This document shows positions 56,464-64,000 of a stretch of 64,000 bases of DNA, piece after piece; position 1 is the first letter of the stretch; every line of letters begins with the position of its first letter. Source of the stretch: Pandoraea aquatica (lineage in GTDB: Bacteria > Pseudomonadota > Gammaproteobacteria > Burkholderiales > Burkholderiaceae); contig NZ_CABPSN010000002.1 of NCBI RefSeq assembly GCF_902459565.1, positions 1 through 64,000 of the forward strand, given 5' to 3'. The notes under the pieces were generated by a model that worked only from the letters and a program-made list of their open reading frames with translations, was not told the DNA's origin and made no database searches. The position numbers and the translations under genes were made by a program.

Positions 56464-57579
56464 TTATGCGGCCCAGCGAAGGCATTGCTGACGGACCATC
56501 TCGTTGAGCGACTTGGCGTCCGCATGGATCTCACGCAGCCAGACTGCGTCGTTCTTTCCTGAAGACACGAGCTGACGGATTTCGTCGCAGGCCGCTTCGG
56601 CTTCGAGTGCCGCTGCGTGCGGTTTGATGAGTTCCAACGTTTTGGCAATGTGATCGCCCAGCATCGAGCGTTCACCCGTCTGCGGATCTACGTAAGCGCC
56701 TTCCAGACCGAAACGGCAAGCTTCGAAGCGATTGAACGTGTAGACCAGGTAATCGTCCTCGCTGAGATCGAACGGGCGCTCGTTGAGCAAATAATGGGCC
56801 AGAGACTGGATATAACAGGCGATAGCGGCCGCCCGGTCTACCGACAAGGGGGTATCCATCACCCGGACCTCGATCGTCCCAAAACCCGGTTTAGGACGGA
56901 TGTCCCAGTAGAAGTCCTTCATGCTCTCGACCACGCCCGTCTTCACCATCTTGTCGAAGTACGTCTCAAAGTCGGACCACTTCAGGACGAACGGTGCACG
57001 ACCGGACAATGGGAACGCGAAAACCGAGTTCAGGCGGGCCGAATGGAAACCGGTGTCTACCCCCTGCACATACGGCGACGAGGCCGACAGCGCGATGAAA
57101 TGGGGGATGTAACGCGACATGGCGTGCAGGAGGTACAACGCGCTATCCGGATCCGGGCAACCGATGTGGACGTGCTGACCGAACACGGTGAACTGCTTGG
57201 CCAGATAACCGTAGAGTTCGGACAGGAAGTGAAAGCGCGGCGAGTCGTAGATCGTGCGCTCGCTCCAGCGCTGGAAGGCATGGGTGCCGCCACCGCACAG
57301 GCCAACGTTGAGCTGGTCGCTGGCGGCCACCAGCACGTCGCGCACACGACGCAGTTGCGTGACGGCATCGCTATGGTGGTGGCAGATGTCCGTCGACAGC
57401 TCGATCATGCTTTCGGTCATCTCGGGCTTGATCTCGCCCGGATGCGTCTCCTTGGCGACGAGCCGCATCACATCGGACGCGGCCTTGGTCAGATCGTAAT
57501 CGTGACGATTGACGATCTGCATCTCCAGCTCCACCCCGAAGGTGCAAGGCTTCGAGGGAATGAATTCTTCTAATGACAT
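56464..57579 (-). CDS. ybdK: YbdK-type carboxylate-amine ligase
   Basis: 371 residues of the glutamate-cysteine ligase 2 family. The opening [20 protein letters not shown] and [25 protein letters not shown] hold the metal-binding Glu residues; [11 protein letters not shown] and [13 protein letters not shown] contribute His ligands. It ligates an amino acid or amine to a carboxylate with ATP; weak glutamate-cysteine ligase activity is known for E. coli YbdK, the natural substrate is not. The last gene of a possible unit with the antiporter upstream. Confidence 0.9.
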   Translation of the reverse strand: MSLEEFIPSKPCTFGVELEMQIVNRHDYDLTKAASDVMRLVAKETHPGEIKPEMTESMIELSTDICHHHSDAVTQLRRVRDVLVAASDQLNVGLCGGGTHAFQRWSERTIYDSPRFHFLSELYGYLAKQFTVFGQHVHIGCPDPDSALYLLHAMSRYIPHFIALSASSPYVQGVDTGFHSARLNSVFAFPLSGRAPFVLKWSDFETYFDKMVKTGVVESMKDFYWDIRPKPGFGTIEVRVMDTPLSVDRAAAIACYIQSLAHYLLNERPFDLSEDDYLVYTFNRFEACRFGLEGAYVDPQTGERSMLGDHIAKTLELIKPHAAALEAEAACDEIRQLVSSGKNDAVWLREIHADAKSLNEMVRQQCLRWAA

Positions 57580-57582
57580 GGC

Positions 57583-58788
57583 TTAATCCTTCCGTTCACC
57601 GACAAGGGCCAATGCCCAATAGACCACCAGCGGGCCGGCCAGTTGCAGCAACGCGATGGCGCACATCACCACGGCCTTGAGCATCGGGTCGAACTGCGGA
57701 TAGATGTCGTACGTGTCGGCGACGAGTACGAACGCGAGACTGGCCATCGGGCACAGCGACATCCCGAGCGCGACGGCCTGCTTGTAACTGATACCGGCTT
57801 GATGGGCGACCGCTACCGTGCCCACGACCTTGGCGATACCACGCACGACAATGATCGCCAGCGCCGCCACCCCGCCCAGCACGACGTATTCCCACTGGAA
57901 CGCCAGCGACGTCAGTACGAACAGCACCACGGCAAGCAACCAGCCGGCCGTGCCGAAGTACGCAGGCCAGAGCTGCGGACGCTCGTCCAGATTCCGGAAA
58001 ATGATCCCGGCGAGCAGCAGCGTGAGCGAGTTCGGCAGCTTGAGCATGTGCACCAACGCCACCATCAGCATGATCAGACCGATCAGCATCACGAACGCGT
58101 GATGATCCTGACTGCCGAACTGGCGGAAGACGAGATTGCAGGCCTTGGCCAGCACGAATGCCAGCACGATCGAGCCGATCAGGAGATACAGCGGATGGAA
58201 CAGGACCACCCAGAAGCTGGAGTGGTAGGCCTGGTGCATCCAGCCGTAGACGAGCTTGACCGCCACGACCGCGTAGACGCTGTTCAGGGCGGCCAGCGCC
58301 AGAAGACGCTCGGTGACCTGCCCCTCGGCGCGCAGCTCGTTCTTGAGCTGGATCACCACCGCTGGCGACGTCGCCATGCTGATGGACGCGATCAGGACCG
58401 CCGTGAGCGGTGAGACGCTGAACACGCGCAGCACCACGTACACCGCGATGAAGGTGAGCAAAGCTTCGAGCGCGCTGGTGACGATGATCCAGGGATTGGC
58501 CCGCATCCATTTCAGGTTCAGGCGACTACCCAGTTCGAACAGCAGCAAACCCAGCGCCAGGTCGATCAGCAGCCGGATAGCCGCGCTTGTCTGCGCGTCC
58601 AGCATCGAGGAAAGACCCAGGGTGCCACCGACCAGCCCGACCACGGCGTACCCGGTGATGCGCGGCAGGCGCAATCTCCGGAAACAGATTTCCCCCGCGA
58701 GACCGGCAAATACCAATGCCAGCCCTGCGAAGAAAACGGGATCGGGCGCCGGCGGCCAGCCCGGAAAAAGGGACAGTTCCGACGTCAT
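57583..58788 (-). CDS. cation:proton antiporter, CPA2 family
   Basis: 401 residues, about 12 to 13 helices, membrane part only with no RCK/TrkA nucleotide-binding tail. Family features: GYAVVGLVGGTLGL, LLIDLALGLLLFELGSRLNL and the unwound-helix SISMATSPAVVIQL. It probably exchanges K+ or Na+ for H+. Start at 58788 (MTSELSLFPGW); the frame runs upstream for another 65 codons without family likeness. Its stop is 3 nt before the ybdK start, so the two are coupled. Confidence 0.87.
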   Translation of the reverse strand: MTSELSLFPGWPPAPDPVFFAGLALVFAGLAGEICFRRLRLPRITGYAVVGLVGGTLGLSSMLDAQTSAAIRLLIDLALGLLLFELGSRLNLKWMRANPWIIVTSALEALLTFIAVYVVLRVFSVSPLTAVLIASISMATSPAVVIQLKNELRAEGQVTERLLALAALNSVYAVVAVKLVYGWMHQAYHSSFWVVLFHPLYLLIGSIVLAFVLAKACNLVFRQFGSQDHHAFVMLIGLIMLMVALVHMLKLPNSLTLLLAGIIFRNLDERPQLWPAYFGTAGWLLAVVLFVLTSLAFQWEYVVLGGVAALAIIVVRGIAKVVGTVAVAHQAGISYKQAVALGMSLCPMASLAFVLVADTYDIYPQFDPMLKAVVMCAIALLQLAGPLVVYWALALVGERKD

Positions 58789-59284
58789 TAATGCTCGCTT
58801 TGCGCCGCTTGACGGCGCATCAAGTGGTGAAAAGGAAAGAAAGTCGCGCGCGGGGTTGCAGATGAAAGGACAAATGCGCGACGGACCCGAAGGGTTGGGG
58901 TCATTTTGCCACAGACGGTTTCCGAGGCTTTCAAACGGTCGTCTTGACGGCCACCGCCCCGCCGCACGGGCGTGTCCGGGCACTTCATCGTTGGTCGCCG
59001 GATTTCTGCAAAACGTTTAGGCAGACGGACCGAGCTTCGGACGCCTGAGATAGGCGTCAGGGCAGGAAAGTACGGGGGCGAGCGCCGGTGGCGCGTCGCC
59101 CCCGCATGGGGCGGACGTTGAACCCCTATAGGGTCAGATTCGATTTATTTCGGGCGTCGGCACTTTCAGAGAACCGACCGATGACGCGGCAATTCGCGAA
59201 CGGCGAGGGGCGTGAAAAGCGGCTAGCGCCGGGTTTTGCCTGACGATTCGGGCGATCCGAGGGGCGACCGTCCTGCCGTCGCCT
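58789..59284. other. 496-bp intergenic region
   Basis: Between two minus-strand genes. It contains one strong hairpin (59073-59104); otherwise nothing recognisable. Confidence 0.5.
59073..59104. repeat. GC-rich hairpin downstream of mnmC
   Basis: CGGGGGCGA-GCGCC-GGT-GGCGC-TCGCCCCCG forms a 14-bp stem with one bulged base. There is no T-run, so a role as transcript end is uncertain. Confidence 0.45.
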
Positions 59285-61309
59285 TCATCCCGCCTTGCGC
59301 AGCGCGTGCATCAGATAACGCGCCGGATCGATAGCGTCAGCGAGATCGCTCCCGATAGGCCACGGCTCGCTCTCGATTTGACTGGCGACCAGCTCGGCGC
59401 ACAGCGATGCGAAGACCAGTCCGCGCGACCCGAAAGCGAAGCTCGCGTACAGACCGTCGAGGCGCGGCAGATCCCGCAGATGTCCGCCGGTCAGCCGCCG
59501 TCGCTGCGGCTCGATGGCGCTCAGATCCGGCAACTGCCCCGCCATCGGCAGACGGTCGGGGACCAGCGCGCGAAACGCCGTGCGCCCACCCAGCTCGGCG
59601 GCGGCGCTTTCATTGGCAAGGCCCCCATCTCCGAACAGCTCGGCATGGGCGGGAAGCAACGCAGCGAGCCGTCGCAGGTTCGCCTGATGGTCGGCCAGAC
59701 GCACTTCCTCGGCCGGGTCGTCGAAACCGTAGGTCGCCCCCGTAATGGGCCCAGCACCCCCCAGGGGGGACGGCGCGACATAGCCGTCTCCACAGACCGG
59801 CACGCACAGGCCGGGCAAGACATCGGGTGGCAGAAAGGTCAGTTGCCCGCGCACCCGCTGCACCGGGAGGAATTCGGGCGCGAGATAAGGCGAGAGCAGC
59901 TTCTGGGAGACGTCGGCCGCCGTTACGATGGCGACATCCGCATCGGCAAGCACGCGACCTGAGGCGTCCAGCGCTGTCCAGCGGCCGTCCTCACGGCGCG
60001 CCAGCCGCTCGACGCTCACACCGTAACGCGCATCGAGCGACGGCCCTGCGGCGACCAGCTCGGCGCGGCACAGCATCGAGGGTGCCAACCATCCCCCCTC
60101 CGGATACCAGACGCCGCCATACGCGAGCACCTCCCCAGCGAGCGCCGAGGCCTGCTCGACGTCCACCCATTTCGCATACGACTCCGGATACGCGTGCGCA
60201 TCCATGAGTTGCTGCAAGGCCTGCGCTTCCGTGTCGGACGTGGCGACCTGAAGCAAACCGTCGGCGTGTCCGGGCAGACCGCCGGGCAGCGTCCGCCATT
60301 GGGAGAGTGCGTAGAGAAAGCCGGCGCGCGTCAGTCGCGAGAGCACGTTGTCGTCGGCCGACAATTGCGGATGGAAGACGCCGGCCGGATTGCCCGAGGC
60401 GGCGGTGCCCGGGGCCTGCGCCCGTTCGAAGAGACGTACCCGCCAGCCGCGGGCGACGAGCCGTCGCGCCATGGCAGCACCCGCCATGCCTGCGCCAACG
60501 ACGATGGCTTCCCGTGCGCACGGCGCGGGTGCGGGCGGCGGGTCGTAGCGCCGCATGCGGTACGGCGGCATATACAGCCCGGTCAGCGGCCCCGAGAGCA
60601 TCGAGCGCTCCGACCCGTCGCCGTCATGCGGCACGACCTGAAACCCCGCGGCCGCGAGGTCTCGTCTGACCTGCGCCTCTGCGGTGTATGTCGCCAGCGT
60701 TGCGCCATTGCGCGCGAGACGCCCGAGCGACTTAAACACCTCAAGCGTCCAGATATCGGGGTTCTTCGCCGGGGAGAATCCGTCGAGATAAAACGCATCT
60801 GCCCCGACGCGCAGCGTAGGCAGCAGATCGGCGACGTCGCCGAAGCCCACGCTCAGCACGACCCCCGGGGCCAGTTCCAGCCGGTGCCAACCCGCCACGG
60901 GGGCAGGCCAGACCTCGCATAGCCGCTGCACCAGCGGCGCGAGTTCGGTCATGCCCGGCTGCACGAGCATCGGTTCGAGCATGCGGCGCAGATCCACCGG
61001 CCGGAAAGGAAACTTCTCGATCGAGACGAAGTGCAGCCGCGCAGGCCGCTGCGGGTCTTCGCGCCAGGCGGCCCACGTCGCTAGAAAATTAAGACCCAGA
61101 CCGAAGCCCGTCTCCACGACGACGAACTGATCGCGGCCGCGCCAGCGCCCGGGCAGGCCGTTGCCGTCGAGGAACACGCGGCGCGCGTGACCCAGCACAT
61201 CGTCGGTGCTGTGATAGACGTCCCCGAACGCTTCCGAGTACGGGGTACCGTCTTCGGTCGTCGACGGCTGTGCGGGAACAAGCGGGCCTGTGCCCGGACG
61301 GTGGCTCAT
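59285..61309 (-). CDS. mnmC: bifunctional tRNA 5-methylaminomethyl-2-thiouridine synthase MnmC
   Basis: 674 residues. Residues 1 to about 240 are the SAM methyltransferase (VVETGFGLGLNFLATW, DAFYLDGFSPAKNPDIW), and about 260-674 the FAD oxidoreductase (AIVVGAGMAGAAMARRL, SGNPAGVFHPQL). It removes the carboxymethyl group from cmnm5(s2)U34 and then methylates it, finishing wobble-uridine modification started by MnmE-MnmG. The ATG at 61309 overlaps the ClC stop by 4 nt and has no frame of its own upstream. It ends with a highly conserved FAD-site tail (YASFAFGSRGLVFASLCAEL). Confidence 0.94.
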   Translation of the reverse strand: MSHRPGTGPLVPAQPSTTEDGTPYSEAFGDVYHSTDDVLGHARRVFLDGNGLPGRWRGRDQFVVVETGFGLGLNFLATWAAWREDPQRPARLHFVSIEKFPFRPVDLRRMLEPMLVQPGMTELAPLVQRLCEVWPAPVAGWHRLELAPGVVLSVGFGDVADLLPTLRVGADAFYLDGFSPAKNPDIWTLEVFKSLGRLARNGATLATYTAEAQVRRDLAAAGFQVVPHDGDGSERSMLSGPLTGLYMPPYRMRRYDPPPAPAPCAREAIVVGAGMAGAAMARRLVARGWRVRLFERAQAPGTAASGNPAGVFHPQLSADDNVLSRLTRAGFLYALSQWRTLPGGLPGHADGLLQVATSDTEAQALQQLMDAHAYPESYAKWVDVEQASALAGEVLAYGGVWYPEGGWLAPSMLCRAELVAAGPSLDARYGVSVERLARREDGRWTALDASGRVLADADVAIVTAADVSQKLLSPYLAPEFLPVQRVRGQLTFLPPDVLPGLCVPVCGDGYVAPSPLGGAGPITGATYGFDDPAEEVRLADHQANLRRLAALLPAHAELFGDGGLANESAAAELGGRTAFRALVPDRLPMAGQLPDLSAIEPQRRRLTGGHLRDLPRLDGLYASFAFGSRGLVFASLCAELVASQIESEPWPIGSDLADAIDPARYLMHALRKAG

Positions 61310-63081
61310 TCGCTGCCCCGCTCTTCGGTCACGATCTCGATGAGCCCGGGCAGCGAGACCACGCCCAGCCACTTCCCTTCAGCGCCTGTCACCGGCACCC
61401 AGTCGGCGTGCATCTTGCCGACTGAGCGCAGCGCGCTGACCAGCGCCATATCGCCGTCGAGCGCCTTGCACGGCGTGACGGTTTCCGTCCACAGTTCCGG
61501 TTTGCCGGTGGCCTGTCGACGCCACCAGCTTGCGGCGTCGAGCGTGCCGATCAGGCGGCCGTCTTCCGCGCGCACGACGAGATTGCGGTAGCCGGTCTCG
61601 ACGAAGCGCTCGCCGATGGTGTCAGAGCTGTCGGCGGCGCTCACCACGGCGTCGTTATCCACCGCCAGCGACGACAGCCGCATCTCGCTGCCCTCGCCTG
61701 TCATCGAGAGCCAGCGACCGGCCACCAGATTGCGCCGCAGCGACTTGGCGTACACCGAGTCGGCGCGCAGCGTGTGTGCCGTCAGATAGGCCGTGACGCA
61801 CGCGAGCATGAGCGGCAGGACGACCTGATAGCTCAGCGTCATCTCGAAGATCATCAGAATCGACATCAGCGGCGCGTACGTCGTGGCTGCCAGAAACGCG
61901 CCCATGCCAACGACGGCGTAGCTGCTGGCGACCGATGCCGTCGCCGGGGCCAATGCGTTCATCGCCAGTCCGTAGAGGCTGCCGAGCGCGGCGCCAACGA
62001 AGAGCGTCGGCGTGAAGACCCCGCCCACTGCGCCAGAACCGGCCGACGACGCGGTCGCCAGTACCTTGAAGACCAGCACCATCGCGAGCGCCTGCCACGC
62101 CCAGTGCGTGTGCAGGATCGAGTTCACGACGCTGTAGCCGTTCCCCCAGACCTGCGGCACCTGCAACGACAACACCCCTACGATCAGGCCGCCAATCGCG
62201 AGGCGCAGGAACAGCGGAACGGGCAAGGCGCTGAAGCGTTGCTTCGCGGTGTCGAGCAGACGCAGGAACAGCGGTGCGAGTACGCCAGCCAACACGCCGA
62301 GACCGACGTAGAAAAAGACTTCCCAGCCGGAGACGAAGTCGAAGCGTGGCATCTGATAGACCGCGTCGTAGCCGAGGAACTGGCGGATCACGATGTTGGC
62401 GATGACCGACGCCACGACCAGCGGCCCGAGCGTCGCCGTCGAGATCGAGCCGTAGACGATCTCCGAAATGAATAGCGCCCCCGCGATGGGGGCGTTGTAA
62501 GCGGACGTGATACCGGCCGTTGCACCGCATGCCACCAAAAGGCGCAGCCGCTCGGGCGGGAACGCGAGCATGCGGCCGACGAGCGACGCGAACATCGCCG
62601 CGAGCTGCACCATCGGCCCTTCCCGGCCGATCGACGCGCCGGACGCCACCGAGCACAGCGACGACAGGCTTTTGACGAGCGTCTGACGCAGACTCAGGAC
62701 GCCCGTGCCGATGGCAATGGCTTCCATATAGTCGTCGGAGCCCTTCTTGGGCACCCAGAGCGTGGCGTACTGGAGGATGAGCCCGGCGATCAGACCGCCG
62801 GCGGTGGGCAGCAGCAGGCGCTGCCACCAGTTGAAGTTCAGCGCCAGCTCGACCATGCCGCTGTGATGACCGGCGAGGAGAAATTGCAGACCGGAGAGCG
62901 CTTCACGAAACGCCACGGTCGCCAACGCCCCCAGCAGCCCGACGATGCCGGCGAGCAGCAGCGTAATTTGCAGGGTGTTCGGTGCGAACTGACGCCGCAC
63001 CCACACAACGACGGGCGATTTGGCCCAGGCGGACACTGCTGACACGGATAGAAGACAGTTGTTGTCGTAGTTGGGCCTCAT
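61306..63081 (-). CDS. ClC-family chloride channel/transporter with a CBS-like tail
   Basis: 591 residues from the ATG at 63081 (a GTG at 63114 is in frame). About 12-14 helices with SGASIGREGPMVQL holding the gating Glu (GREGP) and GAVGGVFTPTLFVGAALGSL. The first anion-site motif, normally GSGIP, reads GTGVL (IAIGTGVLSLRQ). The C-terminal 140 residues form a CBS-like pair (DTIGERFVETGYRNLVVRAEDGRLIGTLD). Translationally coupled to mnmC, which otherwise has no relation to chloride. Confidence 0.9.
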   Translation of the reverse strand: MRPNYDNNCLLSVSAVSAWAKSPVVVWVRRQFAPNTLQITLLLAGIVGLLGALATVAFREALSGLQFLLAGHHSGMVELALNFNWWQRLLLPTAGGLIAGLILQYATLWVPKKGSDDYMEAIAIGTGVLSLRQTLVKSLSSLCSVASGASIGREGPMVQLAAMFASLVGRMLAFPPERLRLLVACGATAGITSAYNAPIAGALFISEIVYGSISTATLGPLVVASVIANIVIRQFLGYDAVYQMPRFDFVSGWEVFFYVGLGVLAGVLAPLFLRLLDTAKQRFSALPVPLFLRLAIGGLIVGVLSLQVPQVWGNGYSVVNSILHTHWAWQALAMVLVFKVLATASSAGSGAVGGVFTPTLFVGAALGSLYGLAMNALAPATASVASSYAVVGMGAFLAATTYAPLMSILMIFEMTLSYQVVLPLMLACVTAYLTAHTLRADSVYAKSLRRNLVAGRWLSMTGEGSEMRLSSLAVDNDAVVSAADSSDTIGERFVETGYRNLVVRAEDGRLIGTLDAASWWRRQATGKPELWTETVTPCKALDGDMALVSALRSVGKMHADWVPVTGAEGKWLGVVSLPGLIEIVTEERGSE

Positions 63082-63138
63082 GGTATCGATCGACGCCTTT
63101 TTTTGAAAGCGCACGGCCCGACGGGTGATTTTTGCCGC

Positions 63139-63172
63139 GAAAACTGAGGATTGCTCAGGTAACGCAGTTTTC
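63139..63172. repeat. stem-loop copy 1
   Basis: CTGAG-GATTG-CTCAG (63144-63158) followed by GTAACGCA. An alternative outer stem, GAAAACTG (63139-63146) with CAGTTTTC (63165-63172), would exclude the inner one. Confidence 0.6.
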
Positions 63173-63400
63173 GGAGCGCATTTTGGCCGGGACGTATGAC
63201 AGCGAGGCGCGTTGGGGCAAATCGGGCGAGATTTGGATGGAACGGCTCACGAATGGATTTTTTCGAATCGAAACCCGACGCTTCGTTTTGCGCCGAGCGA
63301 TTTCGGGCGCGCGGTTTGCCATCCCCCGCCATCGACATGGATTTGACGCCCACGGACGCCGCAGACGTTGATTTCCCGACGTGAGTTTTACCGGTGAAAT

Positions 63401-63432
63401 GAAAAACTGAGGATTACTCAGATAAGGCATTT
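63401..63432. repeat. stem-loop copy 2
   Basis: CTGAG-GATTA-CTCAG (63406-63420) followed by ATAAGGCATTTTTC, preceded by GAAAAA: the same layout as copy 1. Confidence 0.6.
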
Positions 63433-63546
63433 TTCCATGCCTTGTTTGTGCCGAATCGGGTGAATCCGCAGCGCAGCACCACGACCGTCGACCTCCCCCT
63501 CCCGAGCGTATCTCCCTCGATGAACACCGATGGCTGCCGCTCAGGC

Positions 63547-63587
63547 AGGGCATTTCTGAATCGTATTCAGATAAAGGTAATTTTTGA
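63547..63587. repeat. stem-loop copy 3
   Basis: CTGAA-TCGTA-TTCAG (63556-63570) followed by ATAAAGG. The last stem pair changed from G:C to A:T in both arms relative to copies 1 and 2. Confidence 0.5.
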
Positions 63588-63836
63588 GGCCTGAATGCGG
63601 TTTGCACGGCGATTTTCACGACGTTTTCTGCCGTAGGCTTACGCCCCGGTCTTGGGGAGATGGATTTCGCGATGCTGCGGGTTCCGAGGCCTTTCCCGGC
63701 CCGTCGAACGGGAGCGACACCGTGCAGCTGTCAACCTGCCCCGTCAGCCAACGTGATCGGAGCGACACGCCAGCGTCGACGTTTCCGACCGTTCTTCGCG
63801 CTGGTCACATTCCGCGCGGTGAAATAGAATGGCGCG

Positions 63837-63847
63837 CAATTGAATTG
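63837..63847. promoter_or_regulatory. palindrome before the OhrR-like gene
   Basis: CAATT-G-AATTG, 22 bp before the start codon, similar in style to the AATT-rich sites bound by OhrR proteins; likely autoregulatory. Confidence 0.4.
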
Positions 63848-63868
63848 GAACTGAAGCGTAATACCCGA

Positions 63869-64000
63869 ATGGCAGTGAGCAAAAAGGCCGCACAAAAAAC
63901 GCCCGTGCGTCTGGAAGATCAATTGGGCTTCGCGTTGTACTCCGCATCGCTGGCGATGACTAAAGCACACAAACCGATGCTCGACAGGCTCGGTCTGACC
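63869..64000 (+). CDS. OhrR-like MarR-family regulator (5' end only)
   Basis: 44 codons before the window ends. RLEDQLGFALYSASLAMTKAHKPMLDRLGLT aligns with the N-terminus of OhrR organic-peroxide sensors, where the pattern is QLCFALYS. Here the peroxidatic Cys is Gly (residue 20, codon GGC at 63926-63928). The rest of the protein, and any neighbouring ohr gene, is outside the window. Confidence 0.8.
   Translation, partial: MAVSKKAAQKTPVRLEDQLGFALYSASLAMTKAHKPMLDRLGLT

Larger units (their letters stand above)
63082..63868. other. 787-bp intergenic region with three related stem-loops
   Basis: Divergent gap between the ClC gene and the OhrR-like gene. Short frames here are not convincing. It holds the three stem-loop copies listed separately and the likely promoters of both neighbours. 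Confidence 0.55.

Noticed and set aside
1-64000. tRNA, rRNA, transposase or prophage genes
   Set aside because: None found on reading; no cloverleaf-like or rRNA-like sequence noticed, but without a scan I cannot exclude a missed tRNA.

Overview
The window looks like a high-GC betaproteobacterial chromosome of the order Burkholderiales. Pandoraea is my best guess; it rests on gene content and remembered family resemblance, not on a search. Almost all of it is ordinary chromosomal coding sequence with short intergenic gaps, frequent ATGA/GTGA overlaps and clear factor-independent terminators. Two gene-poor stretches near the ends (1-2183 and 55070-56463) look like replication and segregation DNA, so the window probably lies close to the chromosome origin.

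Left end (1-2183): no genes. It holds six perfect parS sites (GTTTCACGTGAAAC) plus one near-match, a tandem duplication of about 370 bp, five copies of a long hairpin whose stems are kept by compensatory changes, and a small group of DnaA boxes. This is a ParB-loading (centromere) region and the most unusual part of the window.

2-14 kb: two branched-chain amino-acid-type ABC importers. The first (livF, a fused livM-livG, livH, a MarR/HpaR-type regulator, livK) and the second (livM, livH, binding protein, livF, livG) flank a TauE/SafE-family permease.

14-26 kb: catabolic and central metabolism. There is a GMC oxidoreductase, methylmalonate-semialdehyde dehydrogenase with a divergent LysR regulator and its operator, class II fumarase, a second LysR gene followed by an MHS transporter and a metal-dependent amidohydrolase, and a two-gene orphan locus of unknown function (24682-26400).

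26-41 kb: trpS, an MFS exporter, a 1205-residue fused indolepyruvate ferredoxin oxidoreductase with a divergent Lrp/AsnC regulator, and a Fur-controlled haem uptake locus (receptor, HmuS, HmuT, HmuU, HmuV), then an ornithine cyclodeaminase-family gene.

41-55 kb: a translationally coupled envelope operon (giant alpha-2-macroglobulin, lysoplasmalogenase-like protein, penicillin-binding protein 1C), a small FUSC-type membrane protein, an Lrp regulator divergent from phenylalanine hydroxylase (phhA, then phhB), a SET-domain protein, and a MarR regulator with a four-cysteine tail.

55-64 kb: a 1.4-kb gene-free, AT-richer segment with DnaA boxes (candidate oriC), then a YbdK-type carboxylate-amine ligase, a CPA2 antiporter, mnmC coupled to a ClC channel gene, an intergenic region with three related stem-loops, and the start of an OhrR-like regulator that lacks the peroxide-sensing cysteine.
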